NCBI GenBank assembly: GCA_021521415.1
Contig: JAIQDT010003828.1
Span: 163,501 to 227,500, forward strand
DNA: 64,000 nucleotides
Direction of reading: 5' to 3'
DNA from: Bidens hawaiensis
Lineage: Eukaryota > Streptophyta > Magnoliopsida > Asterales > Asteraceae
Shown here: piece by piece, positions 34,050 through 44,948 of the stretch
Layout of the letters: each line of letters starts with the position of its first letter
Numbering within the stretch: position 1 is the first letter of the stretch
Made by a program: the position numbers and the translations under genes
Notes under the pieces: generated by a model
Database searches by the model: none
Told to the model about the DNA's origin: nothing
Seen by the model: only the letters and a program-made list of their open reading frames with translations

Positions 34050-34196
34050 ACACGGGCTGTGGTCACCTAGGGATTGATACAGCTCATCATCTCTGCAATC
34101 GTAAAACTTTCTGAACATGATATTTATGTCACTCATCAACACGGGCCGTGCTTATGTCACCAAGCCCCGTGTTTGCCCTTCTGTGTGCCTATAAAT
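34050..34196 (+). promoter_or_regulatory. CACGG palindrome module with TATA before the + strand 3' ORF
   Basis: Words GACACGGGCTGTG, ACACGGGCCGTGC and AGCCCCGTGTTT, the last ending about 20 bp before CCTATAAATG (TATAAAT 34190-34196). An ATG follows at 34259. This layout matches the modules at 25383-25562 and 32429-32750. It suggests a separate promoter for the 3' ORF. Confidence 0.55.
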
Positions 34197-34258
34197 GTCT
34201 ATCATTTCCCATTGTTTTGACATATCCATTTTCATACATTCTATCCCAAGAATTTGTC

Positions 34259-34733
34259 ATGGAGAGAAGAAAATGGAGGTTCAGCTATGGGAGACAAAGT
34301 AGGTGCCGATAGATGTAGTTTGGGAACTTATGTGCTTATGTGAGAGAGTCGAAGAAATAGTCAGTATCAACATGGTGGTAGAACACTGTAAACGGGAGCT
34401 GCATGACAAGGTCGAAACATTACATTTCGAACACCATCATGTGGACCGGAGGATGGCCAAGCGAGAAGACAACCTCAAGCATCTTACGGCTGAACTTGCT
34501 CGTTTTAATCGGAACCAATCTGAGAGGGCAACCCATACCAACTTCCTGACAGGGCATGCATACATGCAGACCTTTTTTGGTGGAGGACATGGATTCTTCA
34601 AGAAGTTTACGTTAGGTTTAAATTCTAGTCAACTGTTCTTTTTATCGCTCGTCGTTTTTGTTTACCATTCGTGTAACCGATTATCTTTAATTCCAATGAA
34701 ATTTCATGACCTAATCACAAAGGTATGATAATT
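34259..34733 (+). CDS. Athila 3' ORF, coiled-coil protein of unknown function
   Basis: The open frame from 34303 encodes 141 residues. Residues 10-75 are charged and heptad-like (CERVEEIVSINMVVEHCKRELHDK..., DNLKHLTAELARFNRN), suggesting a coiled coil. Residues 100-125 are hydrophobic (LFFLSLVVFVYHS), a possible membrane segment. A short upstream ATG at 34259 is separated by a stop. It sits in the place of the env-like/unknown ORF of Athila elements, and Athila B has a diverged relative. No known domain is recognised. Confidence 0.5.
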
Positions 34734-35040
34734 TCCATGACCTAATCCACCTATAGGGCTCAGTTAGACCCATTTCGTGTCAAATCCAGGTATAATCCGA
34801 ACCCTCGATCGAAGTTCCTTCAAGTATTGAGTTGATTTAGGCCAAAATTGTGTTTATACTAGGTTGTGTTGATTGGATGTGATGTTGGAACAGTTTATTT
34901 CGTGTACTTTTTGTGGATATTTTTAGACATTATTATCGTTTATGTATTATGCCCACTATGGGCAACGCATCTTATACCCGTTCCTAGTTTATGTTTTTGG
35001 TTGCATTTGCAGATATGCATGCAAGATATATTTTAGAGCG
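34734..35040 (+). other. Athila A 3' region up to the element C insertion
   Basis: No gene. The sequence ends with GAGCG (35036-35040), which recurs at 58755-58759, so this stretch was contiguous with 58755 onward before element C inserted. Confidence 0.7.
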
Positions 35041-37726
35041 TGTCACACCCCCATCTTAGGCCTGGGGGTGTGACCAACAGTTGGTACCACATTTGTAAAT
35101 AAATCGGAGTTACGCATTAAAAGGGGAAGTATTGAAAACATGTGGACTAAAATATAATATTTACATATACAAAAGACTGGATTTAAAAGTTCCCGTTTAA
35201 TATTTAATATCACTTGTTTTAGTAACAAAAACCACCATTCATTTAAGTTTAACAAAAAGATTCGAGACATCGGATATCTTGAGCACTTCGTTCTTCAAGC
35301 CCTAATCTTGGTTACCTGCAAAATGTTAGAAAATACGTCAGCAACGAACAGGTCTGTAAATGAACCGATCGAACACGAACAAGGCCTTGTTCATGTTCGT
35401 TCATTAAGAAAATATTGTGTTCAAGAACGGTTCACGAACACATACCGAATGAGATTTTATGTTCGAGTTCGTTCATTAAGAAAATTAATGTGTTCACGAA
35501 CGGTTCACGAACACAAATGAACAAAAATAAAATCGGTAGATGCTAGAGAATAAGACCGATGTATTCATCAATGTGAAAATTGAAAGCTCGTAAGTGAATC
35601 AAATGAACATGAACAATAGCATATTCGTGTTCGTTCATTTAACTTTATAATTAATCAAACAAATATTTATATTCATGTTCGTTTATTTAAAAATGGACAT
35701 TTGCGTTCGCTTATGTTCGTTTGTTTAAAATCTAAACAAACGTAACTAAACAAAGATAAACGAACATAAAGAAACATATACAAACCAGTGTGAATGAACA
35801 CAAACAAACATAAACAAACTTAAATCTTAAAACACATAAATGAACACAAATTAACAAATATAAAACCTTTAAGAAGATGACATATCTAGATAATATTTAA
35901 TTATTTTCTATTAATACATAAACGAACATAAACGAACGTTCATGAACATAAATGAACGAATAGAACATTTGTTCATGTTCGTTCATTTAGTTAAATGAAC
36001 GCAAATTTTGTGTTCATGTTCGTTTGTTTATTAAATAAACGAACATCAACGAACTTACCGCCGAACGGTTCACGAATAGTTCACCGAACGTTCGGCTCGT
36101 TTACAGGCCTAGCAACGAATGCTGGTGAATATGCTGACGCAAAAATATTATCTTTTATTTATCACCCCTCGAGACCACGTAAGTCTCGGCCCATATTAGC
36201 TTAGGAAAAATCAAGTTAAAACAACACAATTATAAGCTTGAGTCTCTACACTAAATACCAAAGCAAACACCGCAACATTCGACTTAGTTAAGTACCCGTA
36301 TGTATGCACATGGTCAATACTCCCCGCAGGTGAGCGTCACTATAACCAAGTGTGGTGCAATGGGCTCACAGCATTTTACCACATATGTAAGGATCCAGAA
36401 AAACATATACTACAACCTGAGGGCTAGGCTTATACTCTTGTTTATAACGTTTTAGAGACACGTAGTCTCATGTAAAACCTTTTCATTTAACACATTGTCT
36501 CGTTTTAAAAAAAGTTTATAAAGTTTGGGGCGTATTCACCTTTATTATTTGGATCGACTTCAAACACTGTCCGAGGGTCTTTCCCGTTGCTATCACGCAC
36601 CTATAGTACGATTATAACCTTTTGTTAGTCGGATATGCAATCCGGCTTAAGACCTTTAGTCCTTATAATCGTCACCTCAATTATTTATTCTTTTACTTAA
36701 AAACCTTTAGTTAAAAAGTATTTTCTTTCTTTTTAAACCTTTAGTTTAAAATATCTTTCTTTCTTTCTTTTATAAGATAACCTATAGTTAATCTTATTTT
36801 AAAATAGAAACGTATACTTTTCTTTTCTTTTCTTAATTATTTAAGAATAGTTATTATTACTTAAATAATATTCTATAACAAAGAATCATATAATATAATC
36901 ACACACACACACACACATATATATATTCATGATTTTATCTTTTCTTTTCTTTGTTATATTTTCTTTAATTTATCGAGGTATCGAGGATAACCTCGACTTA
37001 AGGTTTAAGCATTTTATTTTATTATTATTTTATTCGGGCATTATGCCTACCTTTGTCGGCTTTATGAAACCCTATTCAAATGAGAAGCACGTCGCCACTT
37101 CTTATCTTCTTGATCAACACTTTCCCCTTGGCACGCTTATCGAAACACCAACACTTATTCTCCCATCGACACACTATACGAAATAGATCGTCGGAACGTC
37201 GGGATGGCAACACCTTCTTCTTTGGAACGCTGTCGGTATTGTGGCACGATTATCAAGGTATGGGCACGAAAATCGAGGAATCGGGGCACGAACTTCGAGG
37301 TAATCGAGGGTATGTATCTTAGGACTTAGAGAGATGTTAGAGAAAGAGAGAGGAAAGCTGATTTTGAGGCGTGGAATGCAAGAAACCGCACCTTGCTATT
37401 TATAGGCAAAACCAGGAGCCTGTCGCGATACGCGATAGCTCTTTGGCTCATCCCGTCGCGTATCGCGACGTAGGCTTGGCCAGTCACTATGTAGGTCTTC
37501 CACGTGTCGCCATGTGGCAGACGTTGTGCCACGTGGCGGGACACATGGCGAACGTTGTGCCACGTGGCATGCCACGCGCCTCGTTGTCATACAACCCATT
37601 GCGATACGCGATGGGTTAGGAAAACCAGAATTTCATTTTTAACCCTAAGGTTTGGAATTTGACAGTTTTGGTCCCTTGACTTTTGAAACTTTGGTATTTT
37701 TTGATCCGATATTTCATGATGTTACA
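35041..37726 (-). repeat. Element C 3' LTR (left), carrying a hAT MITE
   Basis: It reads TGTCACACCCCC...GATGTTACA on the + strand. It is 676 bp longer than its partner because of the MITE at 35349-36111. Minus-strand TATA: CCTATAAATAG at about 37386-37396. Upstream of it (higher coordinates) is an inverted repeat GTCGCGATACGCGA (37422-37435) / TCGCGTATCGCGAC about 20 bp further, then several CCACGTGGC words and GCGATACGCGATGGG near 37600. Short ORFs here are not genes. Confidence 0.9.
35349..36111. mobile_element. hAT MITE in the element C 3' LTR
   Basis: The ends CAGGTCTGTAAA and TTTACAGGCCTA are inverted repeats. The 8-bp duplication GCAACGAA flanks it (35341-35348, 36112-36119) exactly, and the other LTR lacks the insert. 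The interior consists of many GTTCGTTCATTTA / TAAATGAACGAAC words in both orientations, so it can fold back on itself. No transposase. Confidence 0.92.
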
Positions 37727-37739
37727 TCCTCCCCACCTT
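37727..37739 (-). other. Polypurine tract of element C
   Basis: The minus strand reads AAGGTGGGGAGGA directly against the 3' LTR. Confidence 0.8.
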
Positions 37740-37794
37740 GAAATAAATCTCGTCCTCGAGATTTCTTCTTAGAACAAGTGGGGGTATTTCTTCT

Positions 37795-38103
37795 TCATTT
37801 CGGACTCAAGTTCCCATGTGTATTCGGGCCTCTTCGTGAGTCCCACTTTACTTTCACAACTTTTAACATTCGTCTTTTCAATTTCTTTGTTTTTGAATAT
37901 TTTATTTGAATTGGTGTTTCGATGAATTTTAAATTCTCGTTTATTTCTACATCTTTTAATGGCATCGATAGAGATTCGTCAGCTAAATATTTATGCAGAT
38001 TTGAGTCGTGGAATACATTGTGTATCCCTTGCATTTCTTCGGGTAGTCTCAATCGGTATGCAACAATACCAATTCGTTCAAGTACCTCAAAAGGTCCAAC
38101 GAA
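37795..38103 (-). pseudogene. Element C integrase tail and chromodomain-like end
   Basis: The frame 38052-37795 reads EMQGIHNVFHDSNLHKYLADES, then LKRRMLKVVKVKWDSRRGP, the Tekay-type degenerate chromodomain. The last part is shifted out of frame (expected tryptophan-rich ATWE region lost). A stop at about 38100 separates it from the main integrase frame. Confidence 0.75.
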
Positions 38104-39348
38104 TCAAGGACTTAGCTTTCCTTTCTTGCCGAAGCGAACTATGGCTTTCCATGGCAAGACTTTGAAAAGAAGTTTGTTACCAACATTTAATTCTAACGGC
38201 TTTTGACGGACATCGGCGTAACTCTTTTGGCGATCACGTGCCGTCTTAAGTCGTTCTCGGATTTGTAGAACTTTGTCGGTGGTTTCTTGGACTATCTCGG
38301 GTCCAGACAATTGATTATGTCCGGTCTCAGACCAGCACACGGGCATTCTACATTTTCGACCATACAACGCCTCGAATGGTGTGGCTTGAATACTTGTGTG
38401 ATAACTATTGTTATACGAGAATTCCATTAGAGGCAAGTGGTTGCCCCAACTTCCACCTGAGTCTATCACACAAGCGCGGAGCATATCTTCCAACGTTTGA
38501 ATTGTTCTTTCGCTTTGCCCATCAGTTTGTGGATGATAGGCGGTGCTAAGTTTTAACTTTGTACCAAGTGCTTGGTGGAAGCTTTTCCAAAAGTGAGACG
38601 TAAAACTACTGTCTCGATCAGAGATTATAGATAGCGGTACTCCATGCAAAGCAACAATGTTGTTCACATAGATACGTGCTAATTTATCCATTGAGTACGA
38701 CTCATTGATGGGTATGAAGTGTGCGGACTTTGTTAATCGATTCACAATAACCCAAATAGAATTATGTTGTCGAGTCGTCTTCAGGAGTTTTGTGATGAAA
38801 TCCATAGTTATTAACTCCCACTTCCATATGGGAAGTTCGGGTTGCTGAAGCAATCCCGAAGGCTTTTGGTGTTCATCCTTGACCTTCAAACAAGTCAAAC
38901 ATTTCGCCACATGCGAAGCGATATCCTTTTTCATTCCATTCCAGTAGTAGTTAGGTTTGAGATTCTGGTACATTTTTTCACTACCGGGGTGCATCATGTA
39001 CTTGGACTTGTGAGTTTCGCTCATTATCTTTTCACGCAAGTCCCCAACGATTGGTACCCAAATCCGGTTTCCCATTCTAAGGATACCATCATCACCCTTG
39101 ACTAGCGAGTCAATGGTGCCGTTACGTTTTTCATTGAAGATCTTGTTTTCATTGATAGCTTGGAGCTGAGTGGATTTGATTTGTTCAATGAGATCTATTT
39201 GGAGTTCTAGCCTTAACGCTCGGACTCTTTTGGGCTTTTCATGTTCTTTACGACTTAGGGCGTCGGCCACGACGTTAGCCTTCCCTTCATGATAAACGAT
39301 TTCACAGGCGTAATCATTTAGTGTTTCCATCCAACGCCTTTGACGCAT
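38104..39348 (-). CDS. Element C integrase with RNase H end (open fragment)
   Basis: Open for 414 codons. It starts with [10 protein letters not shown] and [16 protein letters not shown], the end of RNase H. The integrase zinc region follows ([28 protein letters not shown]), then MDFITKL (first Asp), [17 protein letters not shown] (second Asp), [19 protein letters not shown] (Glu), EFSYNNSYH and [12 protein letters not shown], ending in the GKKGKLSP domain. The conserved [10 protein letters not shown] reads [10 protein letters not shown]. Integrase inserts the element cDNA. The catalytic triad is present, but flanking frames are broken. Confidence 0.85.
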   Translation of the reverse strand: MRQRRWMETLNDYACEIVYHEGKANVVADALSRKEHEKPKRVRALRLELQIDLIEQIKSTQLQAINENKIFNEKRNGTIDSLVKGDDGILRMGNRIWVPIVGDLREKIMSETHKSKYMMHPGSEKMYQNLKPNYYWNGMKKDIASHVAKCLTCLKVKDEHQKPSGLLQQPELPIWKWELITMDFITKLLKTTRQHNSIWVIVNRLTKSAHFIPINESYSMDKLARIYVNNIVALHGVPLSIISDRDSSFTSHFWKSFHQALGTKLKLSTAYHPQTDGQSERTIQTLEDMLRACVIDSGGSWGNHLPLMEFSYNNSYHTSIQATPFEALYGRKCRMPVCWSETGHNQLSGPEIVQETTDKVLQIRERLKTARDRQKSYADVRQKPLELNVGNKLLFKVLPWKAIVRFGKKGKLSP

Positions 39349-39363
39349 GTTAAGTTATTTTTG

Positions 39364-40440
39364 TTAGAATATGTGTTTTAAAATTTTATGATCGGTATAC
39401 ACGATAAACTTGACTCCATAAAGACAGTGCCTCCATATCTTTAATGCAAAGATTATGGTGCCTAATTTTAGATCGTGAGTTGTGTAGTTCTTTTCGTGCA
39501 CCTTGAGTTGACGAGAGGCATAAGCGATCACTTTCTTTCGTTGCATTAGTACACATCCCAAACTGGAATGAGACACGTCACTAAAGATAACAAAATCCTC
39601 TGTACCTTCTGGCAAGGCCAGTATAGGTGCTTGGGTGGGTTTTTGTTTAAGTATATCGAACGCCTCTTGTTATTTTGTTCCCCATTCATACTTAATGTTT
39701 TTGCGAGTTAAAGAAGTTAGGGGAACGACTATGCGAGAAAAACAATCAATGAACTTTCGATAATAGCCGGCCAATCCTAAGAAACTTCGGATCTCGGTTG
39801 GCAACCTTGGAATTTCCCACTTAGAGATAGCTTCAATCTTAGCGGGATCGACTTGTATACCGTTTACATTTATGATGTGTCCAAGGAATTGTACGTCGGG
39901 AAGCCAGAATTCACATTTTGAGAACTTGGCATACAACTTCTCGGTTCTTAGTATCTCAAGTAAGGTTCGGAGGTGATTTTCATGATCATTAGACTTAGAG
40001 TAAATGAGTATGTCATCGATGAAGACGATAACAAATTTATCCAAGTAAGGCTTACAGATTCGTTTCATCATGTCCATGAACGTATCTGGAGCATTAGTAA
40101 GTCCAAACAGCATGACGCTGAACTCATAATGGCCAAACCTTGTTCGGAATGCGGTTTTTGGAATATCTTTGAATTGAACTTTGAGTTGATGGTAACTAGA
40201 ACGAAAATTGATTTTGGAAAAATAGCTTGCGCCTTGGAGTTGTTCAAAGAGATCATCTATTCGAGGAAGTGGATAATGATTCTTGATTGTGACTTTGTTC
40301 AATGCTCGATAGTTGATACACATCCTCATGAATCCATCTTTCTTCTTGACGAATAAAATTGGCGCTCCCCACGGTGATGAACTCGGTCGGATGAAACCCT
40401 TCTCAAGTAGCTCGTCAAGTTGCTTCTTCAATTCCTTCAT
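39364..40440 (-). CDS. Element C reverse transcriptase and RNase H (open fragments)
   Basis: The 256-codon frame 40440-39670 holds [32 protein letters not shown] (usually RSGYHQL), [17 protein letters not shown] and the catalytic [11 protein letters not shown], ending [11 protein letters not shown] at a stop. The frame 39615-39364 continues with [26 protein letters not shown] and KIWRHCLYG. The RNase H Asp in SDVSH is kept (usually TDASH). Two stops separate RT from integrase. Confidence 0.85.
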
Positions 40441-41099
40441 TTCAGTTGTAGCTAGTCGTTACGGAGCTTTGGCGATCAGAGCAGTACCGGGAATAAGATC
40501 AATCCTAAACTCTACTTCACGATCAGGAGGGATTCCAGGAAGCTCGTCGGGAAAAACATCGGAATATTCGGAGACAATTGGTACATCTTTTTAGATCTTT
40601 GGGTTTTGATTCTTCGGTAACGTCGGCCATGAATGCTTAGTATCCTTGATTTATACATTTTTTAGCCCTTATCATGGAGATTAGGCTAACTTGGCCAGCG
40701 CCTTTATCCCCTTCAATTCGAATAGTTTGTTTATCAGGGGCTCGAAGTTCGACGGTTTTGCTATTGCAAATTATACGAGCATGATTGTCGGATAACCAAG
40801 TCATACTAAGTACAATATTAAAACTAGCAAGAGTCATAGGTAATAATTGAATGGGCAGAATATAACCAGCTAAAAGAATTTTTCCGTTTTCAAAGGCTTC
40901 GGAGATTTAGACTATTTCACCGCTATCAGTCTCGACGCTTAGAGTTTTATTTAGTTTTGTTAAAGGTTCGTTTAATAGACTACAAAAGTTATAATCTATA
41001 AAACTTAAATTGGCACCCGAATCAAACAAAACTCTAGCATAGGTGTCATTGACTAGAAACGTACCGGTGATGGTTCCCGGCATGTCAGCAACCTTTTTA
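40441..41099 (-). pseudogene. Element C protease and protease-RT linker
   Basis: The frame to 40907 contains GTITGTFLVNDTYARVLFDSGANLSFI with catalytic DSG. After a stop, 40837-40637 has MTLASFNIVLSMTWLSDNHA, the protease end (usually GMDWL). The linker to RT (40440-40636) is broken by stops. Confidence 0.8.
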
Positions 41100-41316
41100 G
41101 TATCAAGAACGAAGACTCTTGCGTTGCCTCTCTTAGCCTGACCACTTCCACCCGCACCACCAGTCGAGGGTTTGTTTTTAGGGCACTCAAAACTTAGGTG
41201 ACCCATTTCTTCGCAATTGTAACAGGTCATTTTCTTTTTCCAGCAATCGGCCGTTGCGTGGCCGGGTCTATGACACGATTCACAGACAGTTGCCGTAGAA
41301 GATGGACTGAAGTGGC
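41100..41316 (-). pseudogene. Element C gag zinc knuckles, part next to the copia insertion
   Basis: VCESCHRPGHATADC and CYNCEEMGHLSFEC are two zinc knuckles. The frame is cut at 41316 by the copia element. The other side (52011 up) reads CKTCRKCHRGRC, so the insertion lies between knuckles of one protein. Confidence 0.85.
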
Positions 41317-42462
41317 TGTTGGAATCTGTCTGCCCAAGACACATATTAGAGTTGATGTGGCTAGTACGTTATGATCCAAGTCGGGTCATACCCAATAACA
41401 AGCTAGACAAACACCACGATATTTATTTAAATATGATCTAACAAATAAATAACAACACTTAGAATATTTGGAAATTGGATTTCTAAATATTTGCACTTGT
41501 TTAATAAATAAATTATATGAATAATTTACGTTATAAGAGATTTTTCATTTTGCATATACGATGTTATTTAAAGGGGTTAAATAACAATATGCAAAACCTA
41601 TTGCTTTTGCACTTTGCATATACGATGTTATTTAAATGGGTTAAATAACAATACACAAAACCTACTGCTTTTGCACTTTACATATACGATGTTATTTAAA
41701 TGGGTTAAATAACAATATGCAAAACCTACTGCTTTTGCACTTTGCATATACGATGTTGTTTAAGTGGGTTAAATGACAATATGTAAAACCTACCGATTTT
41801 ACACTTTGTGTATACGAAGTTATTTAAGTTGGTTAAATAACAATATGCAATGCATACTAGATGTTGCATGTTATGTTACAACATAAATAAATAAAATCGA
41901 TTACTTGAGTTTGAATTGGGTGGGAATATTTTGGCTGCACACATTTCCTTCTTCTCTCTCCTCACTTAATTGTTTTATTTATTCCAAGACATGCAATAGT
42001 GGTGGTTGGTTGAATTAAATAGTGCATTGGTAGCTCACAACCAACTCTCTCTCTCATACACACAAGTTTAAAGTAAACTTTTCCTTCCTTTTTCTCTCTG
42101 GATTTCGGCCAAGGAAAGAAATATCAAGGAAGAGTTTTCCAAGTGCATATCCTAGCAAAATCAAGGTGTTTGTTGGAAGCTTGAAGGGTATACAAGCTTG
42201 AGGTTCTTCTATCTTGAAGACTCGCCCTTCATATCATCATCTCCTTCATTTTCTTGGACTCTTGAAGGTAGTATGCTATGAACCCCCTATGGTTGTTTAT
42301 ATTGGTAAGCATGCAAATTCGTATATGGATCAGGGGCTTGGGTTTTGCATATAAAATCGGTTTTATATTCATCTAATTAACAAGATTTAAAACCTTTTTA
42401 TCCGCTGCGCTTTTCATATAAATGGGTTTATATGACTTTGATAATCTTGTTAAAACCCAACA
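41317..42462 (+). repeat. Copia 5' LTR
   Basis: Starts TGTTGG and ends CCCAACA. It contains five tandem units of about 66 bp (41545-41865), each with the nested inverted repeat TGCATAT..GTTATTTAA..TTAAATAAC..ATATGCA. A TCTCTCTC-rich stretch follows near 42045. The same layout is in the 3' LTR. Confidence 0.93.
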
Positions 42463-44059
42463 ATGGCATCAAGAGCCGCTTATACGGATGCATGCTTCAA
42501 TAGATCTATAATTTTTTGGGTTTTATGGTGTGGTTCACCATATGGCCGTAAGTTTTGGGGCTTTTTGTTACCCCTTGGTTTTTCAAGATTATACTTTACA
42601 TACTTGCGGTAATCTTAAAGAATTAAGTCATTTGAATGATTGATTATTTTGTTTGGATAAAAACCCAAAGTTTTCGGTTTGCTTAACCTTGGCCGAAAAC
42701 TTTAAGGGTGAAAAGGGGAACCATTTTTGATTTAAACAATTTGCATATTCGGATATGCATTTGCATGTTCATAACTTAGCCATGACCTTGTGTTTGGATG
42801 TGTGTTTGTGTTGTGATTCATTCAATTATTCAATATGGTTGTAATATTCATTTATCTGGGTTTGTAATCTATTTATTCATTTCATATTGGTTTGTAATAA
42901 TAAGTAGATTAGTTGTATTTCTTTTACTATAAGAAAATGTATTAGGATATATTTTTTTTTAAACGAAGATGCAACAAAGTTACGATTTTGGTTTTGGGCC
43001 TTAATGGACCTCATAGTCCAAGATGGGATTTTAGCCCAATGGCCAAAACCCAAACATGGAGGCCCAAAAAAGCTAGGAGCTGAAGTTGGAACCCAAAAGA
43101 AAGCCCAAATAAAGTGAAAGAGTCACAACACAAGGTGGACACTTGAAGCATTTGGATGCGGGGTCAAGTGGGAGTTCACCGTCATATGCCTTGTGTCATT
43201 CTCATCCCTTAGGAGAGACATTTTGGCACACTTATTTTGGTCAACAAGTTTAGCCAAGTTTAGGTGGCTATGGTTATGAACTTGTGGTTGTTTTATTTAT
43301 GCATGTTTGGTTGTTTTATGTTTTGCATATGGATTGTTAACTTAAAATCAACAACTTGCATAAAATTGGTTCCTTAGAAATCATTAGGTAATAAGATTGG
43401 TTTTATTAAAGGTTAATGATTTCGTAATAAAATGGGTCTATTGAAGGAACTTTGAAAATTGTTTTCTCAAACAAAGTACCATGCATTTGAATGCGTGGTA
43501 AATGCAGGTATGCAAATTGTTTTCCAATCTAGAATTTAGAAAACATAAATCCCTTTTTAAAAACAACTTTAACACCATCCTTTTATACGACACTCGAATC
43601 ACTTGGGAACTCGATGTGGGATAAAGGTCACCTAACCACATTGGAGCAAACTTGTGAGTTTGAGGTGGGTTTGCCATATTTGTGGGATAAAGGTCACCTA
43701 AACGCTTGTATGTGCAAATTCACATGTGTGTGTAAGTAGGACGACTTGATTTGGAAACCATGTGAATATGGTCACCGAAGCATGGCGTACAAAGGTGTTG
43801 ATCTAATTAAATATGCCAACTAAACATATGATGTTTAACCGATCCCATAAAACTAGAAGTTGTAAAGGGTTGCAATCGTCAAGCGTTGACTACCTTGTTA
43901 ATTCAATAGTAGGATAAAGGTCACCTAACTACTATGTGAATGTAACGTTGGATTCTAGATTTTAATCATTAATTGTCTTAAAGTCATAAAAGGGTATTAA
44001 CGTTTAAAATGATTAATGATATCGAAAATACTAAAATTGAGCTTTGTTAGATTATGTAG
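42463..44059 (+). other. Copia 5' leader with PBS
   Basis: TGGCATCAAGAGCC (42464-42477) is the primer-binding site, related to the initiator-Met type. The rest, about 1.6 kb, has no coding frame of note. GGCCCAAT/ATTGGCC-like phrases cluster near 42990-43080, and GGATAAAGGTCACCTAA(C/A) recurs four times (43618, 43684, 43912 and a partial near 43770). The unusually long leader may include an intron or packaging signals; this is not shown. Confidence 0.7.
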
Positions 44060-44700
44060 ATGGCCGCAATATACAATCCACCTAACACAATTATCCCACC
44101 CGTGCATAACCTATCACTAAGATCCATACTCGATAAGGATCGTCTTAACTATAAAAATTTTATGGATTGGTATAGAAATTTGAGAATTGTTCTCAAACAA
44201 GAAAAGAAATCCTATATATTGGACGATCTTATTCCCGACGAACCAAACATTGATGATGTAGATGCCTATAACGATGGGTTAAAATACACCGAGGATTCGG
44301 TGCAAGTTTCTTGTCTCATGTTAGGGAACTATGATTCCCGAATTTTAAAAGGGCTTTGAAAATCATGGGGCATATGACATGATCACCCAACTAAAGGAAA
44401 TGTTCCTTAATCAAGCTAGGGTGGAACGTCTTGAAAGGGTTCAAGCACTTCATACATGTCATATGGAAGAAACACAATCGGTGAAGAGGAATGACCCGAA
44501 ACCTAAGGCAAAGGTTGCCAAAGGTAAGGGACATGTCAAGGGTAAATTCAAAGGGAAGGCTAAAGCGGAACCACCCAAACAAAGGAAAAGAAGCTAAAGG
44601 TTATCTTAGACGACCCGTGCTTTGGTTATGGTGAGATAGGACATTTGAAAAGGGATTGTCCAACCTATTTCTAAGAGTTGAAAGACAAGAGGGATGCAGG
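44060..44700 (+). pseudogene. Copia gag
   Basis: MAAIYNPPN starts at 44060, then LSLRSILDKDRLNYKNFMDWYRNLRIVLKQ, the usual UBN2-type gag core, up to a stop at 44357. A second frame 44379-44597 has MITQLKEMFLNQARVERLERVQALHTCHMEE and a basic tail. A zinc knuckle follows near 44615-44670, CFGYGEIGHLKRDC, with the second Cys replaced by Tyr. Most of the middle of gag (about 100 residues) seems to be missing between the two frames. Confidence 0.8.
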
Positions 44701-44948
44701 GCAAACCTCGGGTACAACTTTCATGATCTATATTGATCTTAATGTTATTTCTTCTAACACATGGGTATTGGATACCGGATGTGGAACTCATATTTGCAAT
44801 TTGTTGCAAGAGTTCAAAAGAAATAAACATTTCTAGAAAGGAGATACAAGTCTCTTCATGGGCAACAGAGCAAAGGTTGTTGTCGAAGCCCAAGGAGACT
44901 ATGCTTTGAAGCTCCCAAATGGTTTGGAAGTTGTTTTGAAAATCATTT
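44701..44948 (+). pseudogene. Copia protease
   Basis: WVLDTGCGTHICN near 44761-44800 is the copia aspartic protease active site (DTG). LFMGNRAKVVVEAQG follows. The frame shifts near 44940 before the integrase. Confidence 0.75.

Noticed and set aside
35308..35520. 70-codon + strand ORF
   Set aside because: It straddles the LTR and the hAT MITE boundary and consists of GTTCGTTCA repeats.
37326..37619. Overlapping ORFs on both strands
   Set aside because: They lie in U3 of the element C LTR over palindromic CG-rich words; the partner LTR does not keep the same frames.
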